Positions 48,956 through 56,275 of a DNA stretch of 64,000 nucleotides are shown one piece after another. The notes under the pieces are model-generated. The model did not search any database and was not told where the DNA came from. It worked only from the letters and a program-made list of their open reading frames with translations. Position 1 is the stretch's first letter. Each line of letters starts with the position of its first letter. Position numbers and translations under genes: made by a program. This DNA is from Photobacterium proteolyticum (GTDB lineage: Bacteria; Pseudomonadota; Gammaproteobacteria; Enterobacterales; Vibrionaceae): positions 1 to 64,000 of the forward strand of contig NZ_MJIL01000056.1 of the NCBI RefSeq assembly GCF_001939735.1. Direction: 5' to 3'.

Positions 48956-49150
48956 ATGAAAAATAGGATCAAAGCAATTTTAATGCTCATTATCCTTCTT
49001 TCTTGTATTGTATATACTTGGGAAGAAGCAGATGAAACAATGAAAGATATTATGTTTTATGGTTTACTTTTTTCTTTCATTCTTTCAGCTTTTTGGGATG
49101 CTTTCAAAAACAAAAAAAGCTCTCGGAAAGATGATGATAGTAAAGAATAA
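48956..49150 (+). CDS. Hypothetical small two-helix membrane protein
   Basis: A 64-residue protein with two hydrophobic segments (AILMLIILLSCIVYTW and IMFYGLLFSFILSAFW) joined by an acidic loop, and a charged tail (KNKKSSRKDDDSKE). The ATG at 48956 is preferred; a TTG at 48950 overlaps the previous stop. The ribosome binding site is weak, so it may rely on coupling to the gene before. Small two-helix proteins are often immunity or inhibitor partners, but this is only an analogy. Confidence 0.6.
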   Translation: MKNRIKAILMLIILLSCIVYTWEEADETMKDIMFYGLLFSFILSAFWDAFKNKKSSRKDDDSKE

Positions 49151-49178
49151 AAAGCCGCTGCGACAACCGCAACGGCCA
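49147..49178 (-). terminator. Terminator of focA (minus strand)
   Basis: On the minus strand GCCGTTGCG pairs with CGCAGCGGC, and TTTTT follows. A T-poor flank on the plus side makes it less suited to the cassette. Confidence 0.75.
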
Positions 49179-49225
49179 ATTAAATTAAACCTAATAAGAC
49201 TAGTTAATAGTCTCCGAACTCTTAG

Positions 49226-50071
49226 TTACTTACCGCGCAGGTAGATAATCCAGTATCCCATCCCGACGAATACACCACCGCCGATAATATTGCCGATAGT
49301 CACCGGAATAAGGTTATTGACGATAAAGTTGCTCATGGTCAGATCGACAAAATCTGCCGGATTCATTCCGCTCATCTGCCAAAACTCCGGGGAAGCCAGA
49401 TTTTTGATAGCGATTGCCATCGGCACCTGGAACATGTTTGCAATACAGTGCTCGAAACCCGCCGAGACAAACATTGCAACAGGCAATACCATCACGATGA
49501 TTTTATCCGTCAGGGTACGACCGCTAAATGTCATCCATACCGCGACACACACCAAGACGTTACACATGATCCCCAGCGCAACAGCCTGGAAGAAACCATG
49601 ATGCAGCTTGTGCTGGGCAATTTGCATAGTATTGATCCCCAAAGCGCCATCTGCTGACAGATACTGCTTGCTGACCAGCATAATCCCCACCAGCAGCAAG
49701 GCACCGATTAGGTTGCCGATATAGACAACGCCCCAGTTCAGGCACAGGCTTTTCCAGCTGATTTTACCGCTGGCACGGGCGACCAAAGTAAGCACCGAAC
49801 TGGTAAACAGCTCACCACCGGTAATCACCACCAGGATCAATCCAAGGCTAAATGCCAGCCCGCCGACAAAACGTGCCATCCCCCACGCCATGTCACCCGA
49901 ACCAGTAGTCACCGTAGTATAGAAAACGAATGCAATGCCGATATGCATCCCAGCAGTAATGGCCAGCAAAAGCGATTTCACCGGATCTTTTGTTGCTTTG
50001 CCTACCCCTACCTCAGCGGCCTTCTCGGCCATCTGCGGCGGTAAAAGAGAATCAAACTGCCCCTGACTCAT
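49226..50071 (-). CDS. focA: Formate channel FocA
   Basis: A 281-residue FNT channel with six membrane helices and the family motifs (GGLAFSLGLILVVITGGELF, LVCVAVWMTF, GFEHCIANMF, NLIPVTIGNIIGGG). It lacks any CBS extension, unlike the paralogue at 28-29.5 kb, and is the usual length. It moves formate in either direction depending on pH. ATG 50071 gives MSQGQFD, with AGGT upstream. Confidence 0.94.
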   Translation of the reverse strand: MSQGQFDSLLPPQMAEKAAEVGVGKATKDPVKSLLLAITAGMHIGIAFVFYTTVTTGSGDMAWGMARFVGGLAFSLGLILVVITGGELFTSSVLTLVARASGKISWKSLCLNWGVVYIGNLIGALLLVGIMLVSKQYLSADGALGINTMQIAQHKLHHGFFQAVALGIMCNVLVCVAVWMTFSGRTLTDKIIVMVLPVAMFVSAGFEHCIANMFQVPMAIAIKNLASPEFWQMSGMNPADFVDLTMSNFIVNNLIPVTIGNIIGGGVFVGMGYWIIYLRGK

Positions 50072-50371
50072 AATCTTGTACCTGTACCTACTGAAACACA
50101 TAAAAAACGATGCCGGATAGTGAACCTAATCTAGGTGAAATACAAGACTCATTAGCAACAAAAACTCGATAAAAACGAGATTATACCTCGAATATTCCGA
50201 ATCAACATATTTAGTAAACATCACTCAACATTTCAGTAATCCAATCGTTTAATTCGATCAAACTCGCCCTCACATTCGACGCAGAAGAGCGTACGGTTAT
50301 GCCTGATGCAGAGCCTCTGTGAAGTTGATAAGATGCAGGCTCTTGCAGGGAAAGGGAATCACCTACACATC

Positions 50372-51133
50372 ATGGATTTATTGAATACTATCGGGCTGTT
50401 TATTGGCTCACTGCTGTCCAACACCCTGGCCTCTTTGTCCGGAGGCGGCGCGGGTCTGATCCAGTTTCCGTTACTTATCTTTCTCGGCCTGCCCTTTGCC
50501 GTTGCGCTGGCCACCCATAAAGTCGCCAGTGTCGCCCTCGGACTGGGGGCTGCTATCAAGCATATAAGAGCCGGCAGCCTCAACTGGCCGCTGACCGTCT
50601 ATGTGATTGTGGCCGGCATGCTGGGCGTGATACTGGGTGCCAATGTGATCTTGTTCGTGCCGGGCAGAGCCGCCGAAGCGATGCTGGGACTATTGATTTT
50701 GGGGCTAGGCATATACTCGCTCACCAAAAAAGAACTAGGTCAGTACGACCAGCCTCGCAACCGCCACTGGCAGGGGATGGTAATTGGCGGTCTCGGGCTG
50801 GCCCTGATAGGAATATTAAACGGCTCGCTCACTGCCGGGACAGGATTGTTCGTGACCTTGTTTTTGATCCGCTGGTTCGGTTTCGACTACAAGCAGGCTG
50901 TTGCCCTCACCCTGGTCAGTGTCGGCCTGTTCTGGAACGGCATCGGCGCTACCACCATGTATGTGGCCGGTGCCAATATCTTCTGGCCCTGGATACCGGT
51001 ACTGCTTCTCGGCTCATTTCTTGGCGGCTACCTCGGTGCCCACCTGGCCTCCCAGAAAAGCAATAGCCTGATTAAGCGCAGCTTCGAGATACTGACCTTT
51101 CTCATCGGCTTCAAGCTGCTTACCGGCTTTTAG
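50372..51133 (+). CDS. TSUP-family (TauE/SafE) membrane permease
   Basis: A 253-residue protein with about eight hydrophobic segments and two related halves (SLSGGGAGLIQFPLLIFLGLP and NGSLTAGTGLFVTLFLIRWFGF). Family members export sulfite, sulfoacetate or other organosulfur anions, but the substrate is unknown here. The start is uncertain; ATG 50372 gives the normal short N-terminus. Divergent from focA. Confidence 0.85.
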   Translation: MDLLNTIGLFIGSLLSNTLASLSGGGAGLIQFPLLIFLGLPFAVALATHKVASVALGLGAAIKHIRAGSLNWPLTVYVIVAGMLGVILGANVILFVPGRAAEAMLGLLILGLGIYSLTKKELGQYDQPRNRHWQGMVIGGLGLALIGILNGSLTAGTGLFVTLFLIRWFGFDYKQAVALTLVSVGLFWNGIGATTMYVAGANIFWPWIPVLLLGSFLGGYLGAHLASQKSNSLIKRSFEILTFLIGFKLLTGF

Positions 51134-51146
51134 CAACGCTCCTGCG

Positions 51147-51869
51147 TTACTCGGTCAGATAAAACTCGATACGGGTCACGACACGCACATCTTTTTCTAT
51201 CTTGTGCCGATCGCCATACTCCTCACCAGCATCCGTGATCGAGAAGTTCCCCTGCCGGGCCGAGCGGATCCCCCCCACGGCGACACCCGCGTTGGCAGCA
51301 AACTCATTGGCGGCAATACGCGCATTGGTCGTGGCGGCTTTGAGCATCTCAGGCTTGATGTCATTTAGCTGGGTAAAACGGTAGGTCGGTGCATAGTTGG
51401 TAATGTTGTAGCCCTTGGCAACCAGCTTGTTCACTTCACCTCGTACGGTAGCAACATCACGAACTTTCGTTGTTTCCAGGCTTATCATTCCTTCAAGCTC
51501 ATGATCTTGATCGACGACCGTCTGGCTATCGTTGCGGTATTCATAATACTTGTATTCAATCAACCCGATTTCAATCTCATCACCGGTAAAGCCATTGGCC
51601 TTGAGAATCGCCATGATTTCCTGCTGCTGGGCTTCAGCCTGCTGATAGAGTGCCGGAATATCTTGTTTATTTTTGGAACTAATAGAAAAGCGCAGCTGCC
51701 AATTGGCGATATCAGATTCAACCCGCTGCTCTGCCAGTCCCTTCACCTCGGCAATGTTCATCGCCACTTTGGCGTTATACATTGTCTGACCGATAAAATA
51801 GCCACAGCTTCCTAACCCAAGGGCAACCAGTACCCCGCCGAGCACAATGCCCAATACCTGTTTATTCAT
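51147..51869 (-). CDS. SIMPL-domain protein (DUF541)
   Basis: A 240-residue protein with an N-terminal membrane anchor or signal (VLGIVLGGVLVALGLGSCGYF) and a periplasmic SIMPL/DUF541 domain (GLAEQRVESDIANWQLRFS, ANAGVAVGGIRSARQG). E. coli YggE, of this family, has been tied to oxidative stress; the molecular role is unclear. AAGGTG lies six bases before ATG 51869. Confidence 0.85.
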   Translation of the reverse strand: MNKQVLGIVLGGVLVALGLGSCGYFIGQTMYNAKVAMNIAEVKGLAEQRVESDIANWQLRFSISSKNKQDIPALYQQAEAQQQEIMAILKANGFTGDEIEIGLIEYKYYEYRNDSQTVVDQDHELEGMISLETTKVRDVATVRGEVNKLVAKGYNITNYAPTYRFTQLNDIKPEMLKAATTNARIAANEFAANAGVAVGGIRSARQGNFSITDAGEEYGDRHKIEKDVRVVTRIEFYLTE

Positions 51870-52011
51870 CCTTAACACCTTATTTTCATTCCGATATTTA
51901 TCTGTATTTAGTGTGGCAGGCGGGAAACTGGAGTACTAGAGGGAAAGTGTCAGTATTTTGTCAGAACAACAAAAGGTTAGCGGTTGTTGCAAGAAATACC
52001 AGTAGGAATTA

Positions 52012-52036
52012 AAGAGCGCACAAGTTGTGCGCTCTG
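52012..52036 (-). terminator. Terminator of yfcE
   Basis: AGAGCGCAC pairs perfectly with GTGCGCTCT around five bases; on the minus strand TTTAATT follows. Confidence 0.75.
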
Positions 52037-52065
52037 CCAAGTATCTATGCATCGACAATCAGGAA

Positions 52066-52614
52066 CTAGCTCAGCCCAACCGAACAGATCGTCGCCCCAT
52101 CAAAGCTCACAACTTTCAGCGTATTGTCTTCCAGCAGGCCGTAACTCGCCTGATACTCACCACGCGGAATAGTAACAGAGCCCGGATTAAACAAATACAG
52201 CTCTTCTTTCTGCTCGGCTACCGGCAGATGGGTATGGCCGGAGACAATCACATCACCGGCACGCAGGCGTGGATGCTTGTCGCCATTGTACAAATGGCCA
52301 TGAGTCAGAAACAGGCGACGACCTTCGGCAAGTAGCACCAGGTTATAATCGGCCATCATCGGAAACTCGAGCAGCATCTGATCGACCTCACTGTCACAGT
52401 TACCCCGCACAGCTGTAATTCGGTCGGCATACGGATTCAGCAGCTCGGCAACCTCAATCGGCGCATAGCCTGCAGGCAGGGCATTTCTCGGTCCGTGGTT
52501 AAGCACGTCACCCAGCAGGATCAGATGGTCGGCACCGCTTTGCTCAAACGCTGCCAGCATGGTTTTGGTGCTCTCGGCGCAGCCATGAATATCAGAGGCA
52601 AAAAACAGTTTCAT
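52066..52614 (-). CDS. yfcE: Phosphodiesterase YfcE (MJ0936 family)
   Basis: A 182-residue metallophosphoesterase with all metal-binding motifs: FASDIHG, LLGDVLNHGPR, GNCD, THGH and GHTHLP. E. coli YfcE cleaves artificial phosphodiesters in a manganese-dependent way. In E. coli it lies between ackA-pta-yfcCD and yfcH, so the neighbourhood here is a remnant of that order. Confidence 0.93.
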   Translation of the reverse strand: MKLFFASDIHGCAESTKTMLAAFEQSGADHLILLGDVLNHGPRNALPAGYAPIEVAELLNPYADRITAVRGNCDSEVDQMLLEFPMMADYNLVLLAEGRRLFLTHGHLYNGDKHPRLRAGDVIVSGHTHLPVAEQKEELYLFNPGSVTIPRGEYQASYGLLEDNTLKVVSFDGATICSVGLS

Positions 52615-52724
52615 CAGGAAATCACTTACCAAAACTTACTAGAACAGAATGCCGAGATACTACACCGAACTATTCAACATTACTAATAACACTTGGCCAC
52701 CGGCAGCCCCCATTTCTAGAGCCG

Positions 52725-53129
52725 TTAATCATCCCGCAACATACCGTTAAGCACGATATTGTTATAGCTCACCATACCGAGTACCTGCCCGTTCTCAATC
52801 ACCGGTGCCCGGCTGATACCGAAGCGCTCAAACAGGCGGGCACAATAACGAACGTCCATGGTCGCACTCACTGACAGTGCTGGCTTGGTCATGATTTCGT
52901 AGACATTGGTTCGCTGCGGCGAGCGGTTGATGGCCAGCACTTTCTTGGCGATGTCATTCATCAGCACAATGCCGTACTCGTCATCGTCATGACGTTTATT
53001 GACAATCAGCGCCTTGACCTGACGCTGCTTGGCAATTTCTACCGCCTCGGCGACCGTGGTCAGCCCCTCGACAATCGCATAGGTATTCATCATCACATCT
53101 CTTACTTTGACCACTTTTTCAGCGCTCAT
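52725..53129 (-). CDS. CBS-domain-pair protein of the DUF1538 operon
   Basis: A 134-residue protein made only of two CBS motifs (VRDVMMNTYAIVEGLTTVAEAVEIAK and VYEIMTKPALSVSATMDVRYCARLF, each closing with a V-L-G/GIVLMND-type strand). Such pairs bind AMP, ATP or related nucleotides and control partner proteins. Its start overlaps the stop of the PII-like gene by four bases. It is the last gene of the operon. Confidence 0.88.
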   Translation of the reverse strand: MSAEKVVKVRDVMMNTYAIVEGLTTVAEAVEIAKQRQVKALIVNKRHDDDEYGIVLMNDIAKKVLAINRSPQRTNVYEIMTKPALSVSATMDVRYCARLFERFGISRAPVIENGQVLGMVSYNNIVLNGMLRDD

Positions 53130-53476
53130 AGCTTGTCCTCCACAACCTTGGTCAACGTCTCTACCTGGTGAGCCACGCCTATTGCATCCTCGATATCAAG
53201 CTGTACGGCTATCCCCTGTCCGGGACCGGAGTCAAACTCGCCGACTTGCTCTATAGTCTCAAGGATCGAGCGAGCCAGATGCTCCTCCACAACCAGCAAC
53301 AGCACATCACGCTGTACTTCCAGGCTCAGCCCCAAAAAGGTTTTCTTCTTGTGCAGCCCTTCTCCGCGAGCATTGTTGATAACGGTTGCCCCGGTGGCAC
53401 CGGCCTCGCGAGCCGCATCCAGAACGGCATCCGTTTTTGTATCTTCAACAAAAGCCACTAATAACTTAAATCGCAT
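53126..53476 (-). CDS. PII-like signalling protein of the DUF1538 operon
   Basis: A 116-residue protein with the PII ferredoxin-like pattern: strand MRFKLLVAFVED, a helix with TDAVLDAAREAGATGATVI, a T-loop-like region (ARGEGLHKKKTFLGLSL) and a B-loop-like SGPGQGIAVQLD. The T-loop tyrosine of GlnB/GlnK, site of uridylylation, is not present, so control is probably by ligand binding only. Its ATG overlaps the stop of the second DUF1538 gene by one base. Partners of PII-like proteins are usually membrane transporters, which fits. Confidence 0.82.
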   Translation of the reverse strand: MRFKLLVAFVEDTKTDAVLDAAREAGATGATVINNARGEGLHKKKTFLGLSLEVQRDVLLLVVEEHLARSILETIEQVGEFDSGPGQGIAVQLDIEDAIGVAHQVETLTKVVEDKL

Positions 53477-54261
53477 TAGTCTAACTCCTTACGGCCTTTC
53501 CACACCGACAACTGGGCATAGCCCATTACCGTGATCATCGGAAATAAACTGGCAAATGCTATCAATCCAAACCCATCGAGCATCGGGTTACGCCCCGGAA
53601 CCGTAGATGCCAACCCGAGCCCCAGCGCCGCCACTATCGGCACTGTCACCGTTGACGTAGTTACCCCACCCGAATCATAAGCAAGCGGTACTATCATCTT
53701 GGGGGCAAAATAGGTTTGGACAACCACCACGACATAACCTACCAAAATGTAGTAATGCAGCGGATCCCCGACAACAATTCGGTAGCTACCCAGAGCAATA
53801 CCGAACGCTACCCCCAGCGCAACTGAAATCCGCAGCCCGTTAACCTTAATCGTACCACCCGATACCTGATTAGCCTTAATCGCAACCGCAATCAGAGACG
53901 GTTCAGCCACAGTAGTACTGAATCCGATAGCGGCAGAAAACAAGTACACCCAGTAGTATTCCTCCCAGGGAACCTGCTCTGGTATGGCCTCACCGCTATC
54001 AAACAGAAAATCCAGGGCTGTCAGCTGGGCAGCCATCGACTCCCCGAGTGGGAATAGCGCCAGTTCCAGCCCCATTAAAAAAAATGACAGCCCGAGCACC
54101 ACATAGACAAAGCCCAATACGACCCGGCTCCAGTTGGCGACCGGGCGTCTGAGTACCGCCAGCTGAAAACCAAAAATGATGATCACAATCGGCAGCACAT
54201 CACGCACTGTTGAGCTCAGTGTATCGAAAAAATGAGATAAAACGGACGATAGCTCGATCAT
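53476..54261 (-). CDS. DUF1538 membrane protein, second of a pair
   Basis: A 261-residue membrane protein with about six or seven hydrophobic segments. Family blocks: LPIVIIIFGFQLAVLR, GLELALFPLGESMA, GFSTTVAEPSLIAVA and [32 protein letters not shown]. It is a homologue of the preceding gene product. A DUF1538 pair from Halomonas (UmpAB) has been reported to act as a sodium-proton antiporter, and this pair may do likewise. Confidence 0.85.
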   Translation of the reverse strand: MIELSSVLSHFFDTLSSTVRDVLPIVIIIFGFQLAVLRRPVANWSRVVLGFVYVVLGLSFFLMGLELALFPLGESMAAQLTALDFLFDSGEAIPEQVPWEEYYWVYLFSAAIGFSTTVAEPSLIAVAIKANQVSGGTIKVNGLRISVALGVAFGIALGSYRIVVGDPLHYYILVGYVVVVVQTYFAPKMIVPLAYDSGGVTTSTVTVPIVAALGLGLASTVPGRNPMLDGFGLIAFASLFPMITVMGYAQLSVWKGRKELD

Positions 54262-54272
54262 GCAACCTTCAC

Positions 54273-55007
54273 TTAATGCACCAGCATGCCGTAACCCATA
54301 ACAAAAATCATCGGGGTCAGGGAGGCAAAGGCAATCAGCCCAAAACCGTCGACCATCGGGTTTCGACCTTTGATTGACGAAGCGAGTCCGACCCCCAGAG
54401 CCGTGACCAGAGGGACAGTAATGGTCGATGTTGTCACCCCGCCGGAATCATAGGCAATACCGACAATACTCTGAGGGGCGAACCAGGTCATCACCATTAC
54501 CAGTACATAGCCACTGATTATCATCCAATGGATAGGCCAGCCTTTGAGAATACGGATCACCCCCAGCATAATGGCAATCCCGACAGACAGTGCCACCGTA
54601 AGCCGCAGGCCGTTGGCATAGTCATCCATCATTTCTTCATCTTGCGCTATCAGGCCCCCTTCGGCAGCCACTTCAGCGGCCTCGGCGGCAACCGCTGTCA
54701 GCGCCGGCTCGGCAACAGTTGTGCCGAAGCCAAGACAAAATGCAAAAATCAGCAACCAGACGACACTGCCTTTACTGGCAAACGACCTGGCCATCGACTC
54801 CCCGATAGGAAACAGCCCCATTTCCAATCCGAAGATGAACAAAGTCAGACCTATGACGACCAGCACCAGACCAAGCAAAATCGCCCCCCAGTCCGGCAAG
54901 GGCTGCTGGAGTACCACCAGCTGAAAAAAGCCAATCACCACAATGATCGGCAGCAAATCACGCAGGCTGGACAGCAGTGCCTTAAACATTGCCAGAATCG
55001 ATGCCAT
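54273..55007 (-). CDS. DUF1538 membrane protein, first of a pair
   Basis: A 244-residue membrane protein. It shares with its neighbour the blocks [33 protein letters not shown] and [32 protein letters not shown], so the two arose by duplication and probably form a heteromer. An Ala/Glu-rich acidic loop (about residues 115-140) is special to this copy. First gene of the operon DUF1538 - DUF1538 - PII-like - CBS, with an 11-bp gap to the next gene. Confidence 0.85.
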   Translation of the reverse strand: MASILAMFKALLSSLRDLLPIIVVIGFFQLVVLQQPLPDWGAILLGLVLVVIGLTLFIFGLEMGLFPIGESMARSFASKGSVVWLLIFAFCLGFGTTVAEPALTAVAAEAAEVAAEGGLIAQDEEMMDDYANGLRLTVALSVGIAIMLGVIRILKGWPIHWMIISGYVLVMVMTWFAPQSIVGIAYDSGGVTTSTITVPLVTALGVGLASSIKGRNPMVDGFGLIAFASLTPMIFVMGYGMLVH

Positions 55008-55314
55008 GCTGCCTCCTGTACCACTTTCCTGTTACTAATACATTACTGGTCATTTACATTTGGAAACAAACTTTATTCCGTAAGTCGAGAAGCTAGGCAC
55101 ATTATTGAATATTCATTGTAAAAAACCTTGCATTTACCATAGGCGCAGCAAGCTCCGGACAGTGGGACTTTTCTCTTTTCCACCACTCTGTCAGCCGCTC
55201 TCAAGCCGTTGATTGAAGTACTATTCCCTAAATCGTTTATACTTGTAGTGAGTTGAATTCTTTCAGCTAGGTCGTGTTTTGCTCTGATTTTTCGGTAATA
55301 GGACAATGGATGGA
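55008..55314. other. Divergent promoter region between the DUF1538 operon and yfcH
   Basis: About 300 bp with no supported gene. It must hold promoters of both transcripts, but no operator was recognised. Confidence 0.35.
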
Positions 55315-56208
55315 ATGAAGATATTAGTTACTGGTGGTACTGGATTTATCGGAAAAGCACTCCTTCCGCACTTTAACCATGAACATTTAGTGGTACTCAG
55401 TCGAAATCCCAACCGTGCCTACCAGCAACTCGGACACCATATCAAGGTCATTACCTGTCTGGACGAGTTGCCAGACTTTAATGATATTGATGTTGTCATC
55501 AACTTGGCGGGCGAGCCAATTGTCAACAAACGCTGGAGTGACAGGCAAAAAGAGGTGATCTGCCAGAGCCGCTGGGATATCACCCGCAAGCTGGTCGAAA
55601 AAATCAAGGCCAGCACTAACCCGCCCCACACATTTATCAGCGGATCGGCCGTCGGGATCTACGGCGATCAAAAATCAGCAAGTTTTGATGAAAGCCTGGA
55701 GGTAAACAACGCCGATTTTGCCCACTTGGTTTGCCGGAAGTGGGAAGAAGAGGCACTTGCCGCCCAGTCGGAAAAGACCCGTGTCTGTCTGCTCCGAACA
55801 GGGATAGTCCTGGCCAAGCAAGGTGGCGCACTGGCGCGAATGCTGCCCGCCTATCAGCTAGGGTTAGGCGGACCTATCGGCTCCGGCGAGCAGTATTTTC
55901 CCTGGATCCATATGCAAGATATGGTCAAGGGGATCTTGTTTCTGCTCAAGCATCCCGAAGCCAGCGGGGCCTACAATTTTACCGCCCCCAACCCGGTCAC
56001 CAATAAAGAGTTTAGCCAGACTCTGGCGCGTGTATTACATCGCCCCCACATTCTCAAGACGCCGGCATGGTTGCTTAAAATGGGACTGGGCGAATCCTCG
56101 ACGCTGCTACTCGACAGTCAGCGGGCGTTACCGGGCCGCCTGCAAGAGCAAGGGTTCCATTTTAGCTTTCCCAAGCTCGAGCACGCATTAGAAGAGACAC
56201 TGAGTTAA
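55315..56208 (+). CDS. yfcH: YfcH family NAD(P)-binding epimerase-like protein (TIGR01777)
   Basis: A 297-residue extended-SDR protein, the same length as E. coli YfcH. The nucleotide-binding loop is TGGTGFIG, and NLAGEPIVNKRW and SGSAVGIYGDQ are typical of this subfamily. It resembles nucleoside-diphosphate-sugar epimerases but has no settled substrate. ATG 55306 is an alternative start, three codons earlier. Confidence 0.93.
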   Translation: MKILVTGGTGFIGKALLPHFNHEHLVVLSRNPNRAYQQLGHHIKVITCLDELPDFNDIDVVINLAGEPIVNKRWSDRQKEVICQSRWDITRKLVEKIKASTNPPHTFISGSAVGIYGDQKSASFDESLEVNNADFAHLVCRKWEEEALAAQSEKTRVCLLRTGIVLAKQGGALARMLPAYQLGLGGPIGSGEQYFPWIHMQDMVKGILFLLKHPEASGAYNFTAPNPVTNKEFSQTLARVLHRPHILKTPAWLLKMGLGESSTLLLDSQRALPGRLQEQGFHFSFPKLEHALEETLS

Positions 56209-56228
56209 CACATCAGTCGATGAAAATG

Positions 56229-56262
56229 ATAAGCCTAGGTTATCAACCCAGGCTCTTGTTTT
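56229..56262. terminator. Hairpin between yfcH and the convergent ybbP
   Basis: AGCCTAGGTT pairs with AACCCAGGCT with one mismatch around ATC, then CTTGTTTT. Probably a terminator for yfcH. Confidence 0.7.
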
Positions 56263-56275
56263 AGTGCGTGTTGAC

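Noticed and set aside
55073-55306. A 77-codon minus-strand frame between the DUF1538 operon and yfcH
   Set aside because: It would start with TTG, has no ribosome binding site and shows no domain. Likely chance.
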